Assembly (NCBI RefSeq): GCF_014648055.1
Contig: NZ_BMQJ01000013.1
Span: 62,001-126,000, forward strand
DNA from: Streptosporangium pseudovulgare
Lineage (GTDB): Bacteria; Actinomycetota; Actinomycetes; Streptosporangiales; Streptosporangiaceae
Direction of reading: 5' to 3'
DNA: 64,000 nucleotides
The notes under the pieces were generated by a model. The model made no database searches, was not told the DNA's origin, and saw only the letters and a list, made by a program, of their open reading frames with translations. This document shows, piece by piece, positions 40,190 through 48,743 of the stretch. Each line of letters opens with the position of its first letter. The first letter of the stretch is position 1. A program made the translations under genes and the position numbers.

Positions 40190-42499
40190 CTACACCACGG
40201 CTCCGGTGCCCTCCCGGCGGGCGCGCGGCCGGGGCGCCTCGGGCGGCGGCTGCCTGCTGAACCGTTCGAGCTCGATCGCCAGCGGGCCGGCCACGAACGA
40301 CGAGGACGCCGTGCCGACCACGATGCCGATGATGAGCGCGATGGCGAAGTCACGCAGGGTGTCGCCGCCGAAGACGGCCAGCGCGACGAGGATGAACAGG
40401 GCGCCGAGCCCGGTGTTGACCGTACGCGGGACGGTCTGCAGGATCGCGGAGTTGACGACGTCGGCGAAGCGGTCCCCTCGCCGCGCCTGCCACAGTTCCC
40501 GCACCCGGTCGAAGACCACCACCTTGTCGTTGATGGAGTAGCCGACGACGGTGAGCATGGCGGCCAGGAAGACCCCGTCGACGGGTTTGCCCAGCCAGGC
40601 GAAGGTGCCGACGACCGCGGCGGTGTCCACGGCGAGGGCGATGACGGCGGCGGTGCCGAACGTCCAGCGGAACCTGACCGCCAGGTACAGCAGCTGGGCC
40701 GCCAGCGCCACGGCGAGCGCGATGACCGCGTTGCGGCGCAGTTCCTCGCCCAGGCTGGGACCGATGAGCTCGTCGCGCTGCTTGGTCACCTCGCCGGCGT
40801 CGCGGTCCAGCGCCTGCTCGATTCCGGCCACGTCGTCGGCGCTGATCTGGCCGGTGCGTACGGAGATCGTGGTGCCGGAGGCGTGCACGACCGCCGCCGG
40901 ATGCCCGGCCTCGGCCACGGCCCGCCGGGCCGTCTCGGTGCTCACCGGTGCGGCAGAGGTGAACTCGACGAGCCGGCCGCCGGTGAACTCGATGCCGAGG
41001 TTCAGGCCGTGCAGGAGCGGTCCGGTGACGGCGAGGACCAAAGCGGTGGCGGCCAGGGCCAGCCAGAGTCTGCCGCGGGTCATGAGGCGCGGTTCGCGGC
41101 GGGTGATCCAGGTCCGAACCCGGCCCTGCGTGGCCAGCCCTGACAGCCGGGGGCCGACCCTGCCGATGATCGGGTGGGCCAGGACGCGGGTGATGAGCAT
41201 CGCCGAGATCAGCGAGGCCAGCACGCCGATGGCCAGGGTGACGCCGAAACCGCGCACCGGCCCGGAGGCCAGCCAGAACAGCAGCCCGGCGGCCAGCAGC
41301 GTGGTGATGTTGGAGTCGGCGATGGCGCTCCAGGCGTTTTTGAACCCCGCGTTCAGAGCCGCGCGCAGGCCGCGTCCCGGCGCGCGGGCGTACTCCTCGC
41401 GGGCCCGTTCGAACACCAGCACGTTGGCGTCCACCGCCATGCCGATGGCCAGCACGAATCCGGCCAGGCCGGGCAGCGTGAGCGTCGCGCCGAACGCCAG
41501 CAGCGCGGCGTAGGAGATGAGGCCGTAGGTGACGAGCGCGATGGCGGCCAGCAGCCCGGACAGCCGGTAGATGGTGACGATGAACAGCGCGGTGAGCAGG
41601 ACGCCGGCGACGGCCGCTTCGGCGCTGGCCTCGATGGCCTCGGCGCCGAGGGTGGGGCCGACGGTGCGCTGCTCGATCAGGGCGAGGGGGACGGGCAGGG
41701 CACCGCCCTTGATGAGCACCGCCAGGTCCTGCGCCTGCTGGTGGGTGAAGGAGCCGGTGATCTGGGTGGACCCGCCCGGGATGCCGGTACGGCAGGGCAC
41801 GGACGTGTCGACCTGGGGTGAGGAGATGATCTCCTTGTCCAGCACGATCGCGACCCGGCGCCGGTCGTCGCCCGGGTCGTGGCAGGCGGCCTGACCGGTC
41901 AGCCGCTGCCAGGCGGCGGCGTCGCGGAAGTCGACGGTGACGAACCAGGCCGGTCCCTGCTGGAGGTCGTTGCGGGCGGCGGCGTCGCTCACCCCGTCCC
42001 CGGTGATCGTGGCGGGGCCGAGCCGCAGCCGCCGCCCGGACTCGTCGGCCAGGACCTGCCCGTCCCCGGCCGCACCGGCCGTCCCGGAGCCGGGGTCGGT
42101 GCTGGGGCTGGGGCTGGCGCTGGGGTCGGCGCTGGGGTCGGGGTCGGCCTGGCCGAGCACCGGGTGGAAGGTGAGCTGCGCCGTCCTGCCGATGACCTGG
42201 GCGGCCTGGCGCGGGTCGAGCACGCCGGGCAGTTCGACGATGATCCGCCGCTCGCCGGAGCGGACCAGGGTGGGATCGACCACGCCGAGCGCGTCGGCGC
42301 GGCGGCGCAGCACGTCCAGGGCGCGGTCGGTGGCCTCGGCGTCGGCCTTGGCGGTGGGGGAGTCCCGGGTCTCGAAGACCAGCTGGGTGCCGCCACGCAG
42401 GTCCAGGCCCAGGCGTGGCGATTTGGTTACGGTGAGTAATACGGCGATGGCGACGATGACGAACGCCGCCACCGCGCGCCACAGGGGCGCACGTGACAT
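40190..42499 (-). CDS. secDF: Fused SecDF protein-export subunit
   Basis: A 769-residue RND-type membrane protein joining SecD and SecF. N-terminal helix, then L-G-L-D-L-R-G-G-T-Q-L-V-F, the SecD P1 domain with a Ser/Pro/Asp-rich insert, and V-L-A-I-G-M-A-V-D-A-N-V-L-V-F-E-R in the proton-path helix. The SecF half begins L-N-L-G-I-E-F-T-G-G and has V-G-Y-S-I-N-D-K-V-V-V-F-D-R-V-R. It uses proton motive force to pull exported proteins from SecYEG. Actinomycetes normally have separate secD and secF beside yajC; this fused copy stands apart, so it is probably a second, specialised one. GGAGG precedes the ATG. Confidence 0.92.
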   Translation of the reverse strand: MSRAPLWRAVAAFVIVAIAVLLTVTKSPRLGLDLRGGTQLVFETRDSPTAKADAEATDRALDVLRRRADALGVVDPTLVRSGERRIIVELPGVLDPRQAAQVIGRTAQLTFHPVLGQADPDPSADPSASPSPSTDPGSGTAGAAGDGQVLADESGRRLRLGPATITGDGVSDAAARNDLQQGPAWFVTVDFRDAAAWQRLTGQAACHDPGDDRRRVAIVLDKEIISSPQVDTSVPCRTGIPGGSTQITGSFTHQQAQDLAVLIKGGALPVPLALIEQRTVGPTLGAEAIEASAEAAVAGVLLTALFIVTIYRLSGLLAAIALVTYGLISYAALLAFGATLTLPGLAGFVLAIGMAVDANVLVFERAREEYARAPGRGLRAALNAGFKNAWSAIADSNITTLLAAGLLFWLASGPVRGFGVTLAIGVLASLISAMLITRVLAHPIIGRVGPRLSGLATQGRVRTWITRREPRLMTRGRLWLALAATALVLAVTGPLLHGLNLGIEFTGGRLVEFTSAAPVSTETARRAVAEAGHPAAVVHASGTTISVRTGQISADDVAGIEQALDRDAGEVTKQRDELIGPSLGEELRRNAVIALAVALAAQLLYLAVRFRWTFGTAAVIALAVDTAAVVGTFAWLGKPVDGVFLAAMLTVVGYSINDKVVVFDRVRELWQARRGDRFADVVNSAILQTVPRTVNTGLGALFILVALAVFGGDTLRDFAIALIIGIVVGTASSSFVAGPLAIELERFSRQPPPEAPRPRARREGTGAVV

Positions 42500-42533
42500 G
42501 GAAGCCTCCACGGGCTGTCGGGGAAAAGAGACG

Positions 42534-42890
42534 TCAGCGCGTCGTGGAGGGCGGTGCGCGGGCCGGGGCCCGGCGCGGGCGCGGCCGTGGCGCCGCCGGA
42601 GCGGGGCCGGCCGCGATGCCGGCCGGCCGTAGGGTGCCGCCCGGTTCCCAGATGGGCGGCAGGACGGCGGGCCACGCCGGCGGGGCGGGTGTGCCGCGGG
42701 CGGGGTGCAGGCGCGGCAGAACCGGGTCCGCCCCGGCGTGGAGGGCCGGATCCGCCGCGGCATGGAGGGCCGGGCCGCTCCACCAGGCCACCGGCGCCGC
42801 GTCGGCGGACCGGTGGGCGTCGCCGGGAGGCGGCAGGAGAACGAACGCCGACAGCAACAGGAGCAGGACGGCGGGCAGTCTGCTGCGCAC
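42534..42890 (-). CDS. Small exported Pro/Ala/Arg-rich protein upstream of secDF
   Basis: A 118-residue protein with an N-terminal signal or anchor (RSRLPAVLLLLLSAFVLL) and then a Pro/Ala/His-rich and finally Arg/Pro-rich chain without a recognisable domain. GTG 42890 has an excellent AGGAGGA site. It ends 34 bases before SecDF and is surely co-transcribed with it, so it may be an accessory of, or substrate for, this SecDF. A purine tract at 42908-42936 lies in its promoter region. Confidence 0.65.
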   Translation of the reverse strand: MRSRLPAVLLLLLSAFVLLPPPGDAHRSADAAPVAWWSGPALHAAADPALHAGADPVLPRLHPARGTPAPPAWPAVLPPIWEPGGTLRPAGIAAGPAPAAPRPRPRRAPARAPPSTTR

Positions 42891-43113
42891 GTCTCCTCCT
42901 GGCCGACGGAAAGAAAAACGGAAAGAAAAAAGGGGGGTGTCGCGGCCACCGTACCCCGGCGCGTGCCCGCCCGCACCCGCGGTCCACTCGGCGGCCTCCT
43001 CGGGCAGGAGGATTCGGCGAACCGTGCCCGCCCGCACCCCCGCGGCGCACGCCGGAACGGAGCCGAAACGAATGGACATGCCTTTTCGCATCGTCTGGGC
43101 TATGGTCGGCCTC

Positions 43114-43503
43114 ATGACCAGGTCACGGCGCAGCACAGCGGGCGGGTCCGTCGCGGCCGTCGCCGTGATGGGCCTGGTTCTGCTGTCCCTGCTGCTGGCC
43201 GGCTCGCCCGGCGCCTGGAACGGCGGGGAGCCCGCCCACCGGGCGGGGCTGTCGTCCGGCCCGGCGTGGGGCGCGGGCACGTGGGACGACGCGCCCCCGG
43301 GTCTGCCGCCGCAGGCCGCCGGAGCCCGTGAGCACCACGTCCTGTCGCTGTGGCCGTCGCGCGGCGAGCGGCAGCAGGACGCCGCTCACCTGGCGCTGCT
43401 GCCGTCGCCGGGCCCGGACGCGGACCTGATCCGTGATCCGCAGCAGTTCGCGCACCGCATCGCGGGGTCGCGCAGCCCGCCGGCCCGGGTTTCCTCGATC
43501 TAG
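43114..43503 (+). CDS. Small single-pass membrane or secreted protein
   Basis: A 129-residue protein with R-S-R-R, one hydrophobic helix (V-A-A-V-A-V-M-G-L-V-L-L-S-L-L-L-A-G) and an extracytoplasmic tail rich in Gly, Pro and His; no domain recognised. ATG 43114 is preferred because TATGGT (43101-43106) lies seven bases before it, a leaderless layout; ATG 43072 would add 14 residues. It is divergent from the small exported protein and SecDF. Confidence 0.6.
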   Translation: MTRSRRSTAGGSVAAVAVMGLVLLSLLLAGSPGAWNGGEPAHRAGLSSGPAWGAGTWDDAPPGLPPQAAGAREHHVLSLWPSRGERQQDAAHLALLPSPGPDADLIRDPQQFAHRIAGSRSPPARVSSI

Positions 43504-43881
43504 GTCCCGTCCCGCGGCTCTCCGCCGCGGCCGCCCGGACCGGTTCCGCCGGTCGAGGCCGCCGTCAGCCGCGGGCTCTGCCCTGAGGCCGCGCCCGCGG
43601 GACACGTCCGGGGTTGCGCCTTCGCCGCCTACGCCGCCTTCGCCGTCCTTGCCCTGCGGGGCGCCGTACGGCCGGCGCGCGGCGCGGCGGAGAGCCACGG
43701 GACGGGACCTGGCCGCCGCCTTTCGTTCATCCGGTGTCTTCGGCCGCTCACGCCGCGGGGACCCGGCGCAGCGCGCGCCGGGCTCCCTCGCCGCCTGCCG
43801 CGGGGCCGAGACGCCGCCGTGGCCCCCGCCCGTGAGCGGGGTGAGCCTGCTTTCGGGCACACGCTAGGAGCGATCACCGCC
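43504..43881. other. 378-base gap without a recognised gene
   Basis: Very GC-rich throughout with several short G/C hairpins, for example at the immediate 5' end; no convincing coding frame, promoter or repeat was found. Confidence 0.5.
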
Positions 43882-44826
43882 ATGGCCGATGTCAGATCAG
43901 CCCACATCCATCCGCAGCACCGCGAACAGCCCCCGGCCCGGCCGGAGGAGGGGCGCGGGCTGCCGCACGACCGGCTCGCCACCGCCGTTCCGCGGTCCCG
44001 CGCGGAGGCGGGCCGGGAACCGGCGGACGCCCGCACCCCGGTGCTCACCGGCGACGCCCCCGGTGAGCCCCCCGCACGCCGGGGCTTCGTGGCGCTCGAC
44101 GTGGGCACCGCGCGCACCCGGTCGGTGTCGTCGGGCGGGTGCGCCATCGCCGACCGGCCGTCGGCGGTCGTCGGCCGGCCGTCCGGCGTCCCGGGCCCGG
44201 TGCGGCCCGTCCGGCACGGCGTGGTCGCCGACCCGGCGGCCTACCTGCGGCTGGTCCGGCTGGTACTGCTGGAGGCCCGCTGGTCGGGCGCCTGGCCGCC
44301 GGAGCGGGTGCTGACCGGCGTGCCGGTGGCGGCGACGCCGGACGACCGGCGGGCGGTCAGCGCCGCGGTCGCCGAGGTCGCCGGATGCGAGGCCACGCTG
44401 GTGGAGGGGCCGCTGGCCGCGGCCGTCGGCGCCGGGCTGGACGTCACCGGTCCCCGGCCGTGCCTGCTGCTGGACGTGGGGGCGGGTCTCGTCGAGGCCG
44501 TCGTCATCGAAGGCGGTGTCATCACCGACGCCGCCGTCCTCCAGCTGAGCGCCACGACCGGCACCGGCCTGCCGCTCTACGCGCTGGACGGCGTCGTCGA
44601 CATGACGGCCGGTCTGCTGCGCCGGCTGCCCGGCCGCCTGCGCTCGGCCGGCCTGGTCGTCACCGGCGGAGGCGCCCGGCAGGAACGGCTGCTGGAGCGC
44701 CTGCGCGCCGCGCTGCGGGTGCCGGTCGGCGCGGCGCCCGAACCCGAGCACGCCACGATCCGCGGCCTGGTGAGCCTGTGTCCGCAGCCGGTTCCGGCGG
44801 CCCGGACCACCGTCCGCGGCCGCTGA
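43882..44826 (+). CDS. Short MreB-like actin-family protein
   Basis: A 314-residue protein with an actin/MreB core after a ~68-residue disordered N-terminus. Phosphate-1 loop: F-V-A-L-D-V-G-T-A-R-T, then R-P-S-A-V-V. The V-L-T-G-V-P-V-A-A-T-P strand, the E-G-P-L-A-A-A-V-G-A-G-L connector, phosphate-2 L-L-D-V-G-A-G-L-V-E-A-V-V-I and adenosine motif V-V-T-G-G-G-A all align with MreB. The core is ~245 residues versus ~335 in MreB, so subdomains are reduced, as in the shortened Mbl-type proteins of some actinomycetes. Probably a divergent filament or scaffold protein, perhaps in sporulation or stress. Confidence 0.72.
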   Translation: MADVRSAHIHPQHREQPPARPEEGRGLPHDRLATAVPRSRAEAGREPADARTPVLTGDAPGEPPARRGFVALDVGTARTRSVSSGGCAIADRPSAVVGRPSGVPGPVRPVRHGVVADPAAYLRLVRLVLLEARWSGAWPPERVLTGVPVAATPDDRRAVSAAVAEVAGCEATLVEGPLAAAVGAGLDVTGPRPCLLLDVGAGLVEAVVIEGGVITDAAVLQLSATTGTGLPLYALDGVVDMTAGLLRRLPGRLRSAGLVVTGGGARQERLLERLRAALRVPVGAAPEPEHATIRGLVSLCPQPVPAARTTVRGR

Positions 44827-44943
44827 CGGCCTCGGTGCCCGTCGTCACCCTCCACGGCTCCTGAGCCTCTTCACCCCGATCATCACCGTCTGCGGCAGTT
44901 GGGCCGCTTCGGTGCCTGTTGTCACCAGGAAGGAATCCGTACC

Positions 44944-45285
44944 ATGACCGACATCCGCCCGAAGCCCCACCTCAGCGGCATCCAGCTGCAGGCGCTCCGC
45001 GAGGACCTGCAGGAGCAGCTGGAGCGGCGCACCCGCCAGCTGGTCGGCCTGCAGGCCGAGGCGCAGGACGGCACCGGCGCCGACGGCACCTGGCAGGAGC
45101 TGGTGGTGTCCATGACCGCCGCCGACCGCGCCGTCGCCGAGATCACCCGGGCCCTGGAGCGGCTGGAGGACGGCGCCTACGGCCGCTGCGCCCACTGCGA
45201 GGCGGGCATCCCGTTCGAGCGGCTCAAGATCCGGCCGCTGGCCCGCTACTGCGTCGCCTGCCAGCGCCTGCACGAGGCCGCCTAG
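44944..45285 (+). CDS. TraR/DksA C4-type zinc-finger protein
   Basis: A 113-residue protein: a coiled-coil hairpin (residues ~10-75, with L-R-E-D-L-Q-E-Q-L-E-R-R), then Y-G-R-C-A-H-C-x17-C-V-A-C, the four-Cys zinc finger of DksA/TraR, ending in C-Q-R-L-H-E. Such proteins enter the RNA polymerase secondary channel; actinobacterial ones include RbpA-independent growth regulators. GGAAGGA precedes the ATG. It lies 117 bases after the MreB-like gene. Confidence 0.88.
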   Translation: MTDIRPKPHLSGIQLQALREDLQEQLERRTRQLVGLQAEAQDGTGADGTWQELVVSMTAADRAVAEITRALERLEDGAYGRCAHCEAGIPFERLKIRPLARYCVACQRLHEAA

Positions 45286-45483
45286 CGTGCGGGCCGGGTG
45301 GGGGCCGTGAGGGGCGGCCCCCACCCGGCGGCGCGGCGATCCGACCCGGCCGCCGGGACGGATCAGCACGGTCGTGCCCCGCGCCCGCCGTACATGCCGT
45401 GCGGGCGCCCGGCCGGGTCGCGCGGGGCGGCCCGGGCCGGATCCGGGCGGCCCGCACGGGGCGGCTGCGGGACAATGGGGCCC

Positions 45484-46467
45484 ATGCGCGCGAGCCGTCT
45501 GCTGTCACTGCTGCTGCTTCTGCAGACCCGGGGACGGATGACGGCCACCGAACTGGCCCGGGAGCTGGAGGTGTCGGTCCGCACCGTCTACCGGGACGTG
45601 GAGGCGCTGTCGTCGGCCGGGGTGCCGGTGTACTCCGACCGCGGCCCGGCCGGCGGCTACCGGCTGCTGGACGGCTACCGCACCCGCCTCAACGGCCTGA
45701 CCGCCGAGGAGGCGTCCTCGCTGTTCCTGGCCGCGCTGCCCGGGCCCGCCACCCAGCTGGGGCTGGGGGAGGTGGCCGCCAACGCCGAGCTGAAGCTGCT
45801 GGCGGCGCTGCCGCCGGAGCCGCGCTCGCACGCCACCCGGATGCGTGAGCGTTTCCACCTGGACGTGCCCGGCTGGTACCGCGGCGCCGACGAGGCGCCC
45901 TTTCTGACGGAGGTCTCCGAGGCGGTGTGGGACCAGCGGCCGCTGCGGATGACCTACCGCCGCTGGGGGCCGCGCGACGTCGAGCGGGTGGCCGAGCCGT
46001 ACGGGCTGGTCCTCAAGGGCGGGTCGTGGTACATGGTGGCCGCCGTCGGCGGGGGAGAGCCGCGCACCTACCGGGTGTCGCGGATCGTCAGCGCCGAGGT
46101 GCTCGGCGGGCGGTTCGAACGGCCCGCCGGGTTCGACCTGGCCGCCTACTGGGAGCGCTACGCCGCCGACTTCCGCCGCCGGATGTACACCGCCGAGGCG
46201 GTGGTGCGGGTCGCGCCGGGCGTCGAGGGCCTGCTGCGCTACACCGTCGGCGACGACGCCGCGGACATCGCGCTGGCCGGCGCGGGCGAGCCGGACGAGC
46301 GCGGCTGGGCGGTGGTGCGCCTGCCGATCGAGTCGGTCCGGCACGCCCGCTGGCTGCTGCTGCGCCTGGGCACCGACATCGAGGTGCTGGAGCCGCCGGA
46401 GCTGCGGGCCCTGATGGCCGAGACGGCCGCCGCGCTCGTCACCCTGTACGGCGAGGCGGGCGGTTGA
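45484..46467 (+). CDS. YafY-type HTH-WYL regulator
   Basis: A 327-residue regulator: HTH_11 at residues 1-60 (S-R-L-L-S-L-L-L-L-L-Q; V-S-V-R-T-V-Y-R-D-V-E-A-L), then G-G-Y-R-L-L-D-G-Y, a WYL domain (R-M-T-Y-R-R-W; L-K-G-G-S-W-Y-M-V-A; R-V-S-R-I) and a C-terminal WCX domain. WYL domains bind nucleic acids or nucleotides. GACAAT lies seven bases before the ATG, giving a leaderless layout. Target unknown. Confidence 0.9.
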   Translation: MRASRLLSLLLLLQTRGRMTATELARELEVSVRTVYRDVEALSSAGVPVYSDRGPAGGYRLLDGYRTRLNGLTAEEASSLFLAALPGPATQLGLGEVAANAELKLLAALPPEPRSHATRMRERFHLDVPGWYRGADEAPFLTEVSEAVWDQRPLRMTYRRWGPRDVERVAEPYGLVLKGGSWYMVAAVGGGEPRTYRVSRIVSAEVLGGRFERPAGFDLAAYWERYAADFRRRMYTAEAVVRVAPGVEGLLRYTVGDDAADIALAGAGEPDERGWAVVRLPIESVRHARWLLLRLGTDIEVLEPPELRALMAETAAALVTLYGEAGG

Positions 46468-46475
46468 CCGGTCGC

Positions 46476-46527
46476 CCGCGCCGGTCACGGCCGTGACCGG
46501 CGCGGCGGCTCCGTGCCGCCGGAGCCG
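46476..46527. terminator. Double hairpin terminator
   Basis: A perfect 30-bp palindrome with arms CCGCGCCGGTCACGG (46476-46505) runs into a second hairpin, GCGGCTCCG with CGGAGCCGC, ending near 46527. It separates the convergent WYL and DUF1062 genes. Confidence 0.75.
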
Positions 46528-46590
46528 CCGCCGGACGAGATGTGTTCCGCGCGGACGTTCGGGGGATCGCGCGTCGCGGCTACATCCCCG

Positions 46591-47151
46591 CTAGTCCCCG
46601 GCCATCACGGTGAAGGCGAATCCGGTGCTCGTCGGGCGGTGCAGCGGAACGTCGCACTTGATCCGGCGCAGGACCTCGTTCCTGCTGAGGCCGAGCCCGT
46701 GCGCGATGAGCCGCTCCGGGCGCACCGGCACCGGATCCGCGAAGGCGACCTCCACCCGGACCGGCCACGCCTCGCCGGGCCGTGCCGGCGGGGCGTCCAG
46801 CCGCCAGGCCCCCTTCCAGTCCAGGGTGAAGCGGTTGTGCCGGGCGAGCAGCGGATCCAGCAGCCTTTCGGCCACCAGCTCCGGATCGTTGGCGTGGTAG
46901 CCGTCGAGCTCGGCCGGATCGAAGGATCTGACCGGCGCCCGATCGTGCACGGTGAGCTTGCTCGTCCGGTCGCAGGACACGCAGCGGACCAGCAGCCACA
47001 CGTCCAGCAGCTTGCCGTTGGCGTTGACGCGGAACCTGCCCTCGCCGGTGGTGGCCGACTCCGACCGGCAGTCCACGCACCGCAACGACAGCAGAGGCAG
47101 CCTGGTCCGGCGGACGACCCAGGGCAGCACGATATGAGGTTGTGAAGACAT
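46591..47151 (-). CDS. DUF1062-family protein
   Basis: A 186-residue protein. Two CxxC pairs, R-C-V-D-C and R-C-V-S-C-D-R-T, flank F-R-V-N-A-N-G-K-L-L-D-V-W-L-L, the hallmark of DUF1062, suggesting a zinc ribbon. The C-terminal L-S-R-N-E-V-L-R-R-I-K-C-D-V-P-L looks like a DNA-binding helix pair. Function is not established. Its promoter region contains one arm of a long inverted repeat. Confidence 0.75.
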   Translation of the reverse strand: MSSQPHIVLPWVVRRTRLPLLSLRCVDCRSESATTGEGRFRVNANGKLLDVWLLVRCVSCDRTSKLTVHDRAPVRSFDPAELDGYHANDPELVAERLLDPLLARHNRFTLDWKGAWRLDAPPARPGEAWPVRVEVAFADPVPVRPERLIAHGLGLSRNEVLRRIKCDVPLHRPTSTGFAFTVMAGD

Positions 47152-47154
47152 GAT

Positions 47155-47288
47155 CTCTCTAGACCTGACACGAGGCCGATTACGCGCGGCCTCAAACGCT
47201 GTATGACCGGGCGCACGAGGGCAGCCCGGCGGAGCCGGCGAGAGCGTCGGCTTGAAGGTGAGCGGAAGAAGGTGTCAGGTCTAAAGAG
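47155..47288. repeat. 134-bp interval bounded by 17-bp inverted repeats
   Basis: CTCTCTAGACCTGACAC (47155-47171) and GTGTCAGGTCTAAAGAG (47272-47288) are inverted copies with 16 of 17 matches. A hairpin GAGGCCG-N8-CGGCCTC (47172-47193) follows the left arm. It begins four bases upstream of the DUF1062 start. Paired operators or a small MITE-like element are possible; no target-site duplication is evident. The rest of the gap (47289-47476) shows no gene. Confidence 0.65.
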
Positions 47289-47476
47289 CAGGCGGGGTCA
47301 CGCGGTTCTGTCCTCTGTTCCTCACTGTGACGGGGCCGCAGGCACCCTACGGGAACGCGGAGAGAGGGCTCAAACGGTTTTCCGGCGGCGGTGGTCCCCG
47401 CCCGTTCGAGCTCACCCCGGCGAGTCCGCAGCCGGACGCTCCGGGCCCCGTCGCGTGGTCCGGCGGGGTGAGGCGA

Positions 47477-48085
47477 TCAGCGTCCGTGGACGTTGACGGC
47501 CATGCCGCTCAGACGCCCCTCCTCGGCGATGTCCAGCAGGGTGCTCGCCACGTCGGCCCGGGTCAGGGCGCGCGGCTTGGCGAGTGGTCCGCGGCGGATC
47601 GCGACCGCTCCGGTGGCGGACCGGTCGGTGAGCCGGGTCAGCCGGACGATGGTCCAGTCCAGGTCGCTGGTGCTCACGGCCCGTTCCAGGTCGCGGGCGT
47701 CGGCGTAGGGGGTGGCCAGCAGGCGGTGCAGCAGCCACATGAGCAGGTAGGGCTTGCGGGCGACGATCGGGTAGGGGGTGGTGGCGATCAGCCGCCGGAC
47801 CCCGGTCCCGGTCATGGCCTGGATGACGGTGCGGGTGGCCTGGGCCGCGCGGTGCGGGTCGCGGCCGTCGCCACCGTTGATGATGGAGATCACCGCGTCC
47901 GCGCCCGCCACGGCCGCGCGCATTTTCTCCGGGTCGCGGCCGTCTCCTTCGACGACGGCGTGCGGTCGTGCTTGCAGGGCGGCGGCGTCGCGGGTGAAGG
48001 CGGTGACCCGGTGGCCGCGGCGCAACGCCTCGGTGAGGACGTGGCGGCCGGTGCGGCCGGTGGAGCCGATGAGGGTGAGGTTCAC
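47477..48085 (-). CDS. NAD(P)H-binding atypical SDR (NmrA/YwnB-like)
   Basis: A 202-residue protein with the N-terminal dinucleotide motif L-I-G-S-T-G-R-T-G-R-H-V, a D-A-V-I-S-I-I-N-G-G-D strand, and D-L-D-W-T-I-V-R-L-T-R-L-T-D typical of NAD(P)H-binding NmrA/BLVRB-like proteins that act as redox sensors or reductases. GTG 48085 overlaps the stop of the SnoaL fragment upstream (GTGA), consistent with an ancestral operon with DUF1772 and SnoaL genes. Confidence 0.83.
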   Translation of the reverse strand: MNLTLIGSTGRTGRHVLTEALRRGHRVTAFTRDAAALQARPHAVVEGDGRDPEKMRAAVAGADAVISIINGGDGRDPHRAAQATRTVIQAMTGTGVRRLIATTPYPIVARKPYLLMWLLHRLLATPYADARDLERAVSTSDLDWTIVRLTRLTDRSATGAVAIRRGPLAKPRALTRADVASTLLDIAEEGRLSGMAVNVHGR

Positions 48086-48273
48086 GGCTCCACCGTCCGG
48101 GTGATCGAGCCGACGCGGTGAACCCGCCCGCCGGGGGTGAGCCGGGCGAACTGGCGGACCTCGATTCGCAAGGTCTTGTCCTTTACGGTCAGGGCGGTCA
48201 TGGTGCGGCGGGCGTCGGCCCGGTCGGCGTCGACGAGCGTCTCGTGGAGCCGGATGCCCGGCTCGCGGGTGTT
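48082..48273 (-). pseudogene. 3' fragment of a SnoaL-like gene
   Basis: In a frame different from the overlapping DUF1772 gene, about 63 codons read as the end of a SnoaL/NTF2-like polypeptide: I-R-L-H-E-T-L-V-D-A-D-R-A, T-M-T-A-L, R-I-E-V-R-Q-F-A-R-L, G-G-R-V-H-R-V-G-S-I. The 5' half is absent: upstream the sequence becomes DUF1772 coding. A deletion apparently fused the end of one gene to the middle of the next. A product could start only at ATG 48201 (39 residues). Confidence 0.6.
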
Positions 48274-48743
48274 CCTGCGGGCCGGCCGGCGACGGTGACG
48301 ATCAGGATGGTCAGCATGAAAGCGGCCAGCGCGGTCAGGGTGCGCAGGGTGTGGAACAGCTCCCATCGCTGGAAGACCTGGGCGTAGTCCTCCGGGATCG
48401 GGCCGGCGGCCCATTTCCGGAAACGCGCGTGCAGCGGGATGTTGCCGAACACGGTGATCAGCAGTGAGGTCAGCGTCAGCGCGCCGGCGCCGAGCGCCGT
48501 CCGGCGGGTCCGGCCGCGGCCGGTGATCGCCAGGCCGAAGGTGGTGAGGATGGCCAGCGCCATCGCGCTCTGCATGACCGGCTCGTTGACCTTCATCATC
48601 GTGGTGTGGAAGGTCAGGCGCACATCCAGCGGAACGGCCCCGAACGTGGGGATCACGTTGGCCGCGCCGTATCCGAACGCGCCCGCGAGCAGCCCGGTGG
48701 CCAGCAACGCCGCCCCGTGGATGTACCTGGCTGGGGTTCTCAT
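48198..48743 (-). CDS. DUF1772 (anthrone-oxygenase-like) membrane protein with chimeric C-terminus
   Basis: A 181-residue protein with four helices: G-A-A-L-L-A-T-G-L-L-A-G-A-F-G-Y, a conserved central H-T-T-M-M region, I-P-L-H-A-R-F-R-K-W and F-H-T-L-R-T-L-T-A-L-A-A-F. This is the DUF1772 fold (small cofactor-free anthrone-oxygenase-like proteins). After the last helix the frame runs out of phase through SnoaL sequence, giving an Arg/Ser/Pro-rich ~25-residue end not belonging to the family. Probably still folds. Confidence 0.72.
   Translation of the reverse strand: MRTPARYIHGAALLATGLLAGAFGYGAANVIPTFGAVPLDVRLTFHTTMMKVNEPVMQSAMALAILTTFGLAITGRGRTRRTALGAGALTLTSLLITVFGNIPLHARFRKWAAGPIPEDYAQVFQRWELFHTLRTLTALAAFMLTILIVTVAGRPAGTPASRASGSTRRSSTPTGPTPAAP

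Noticed and set aside
47203-47476. Short plus-strand ORF downstream of the inverted repeat
   Set aside because: Arg/Gly/Ser-rich composition, no ribosome site and no recognisable homology.
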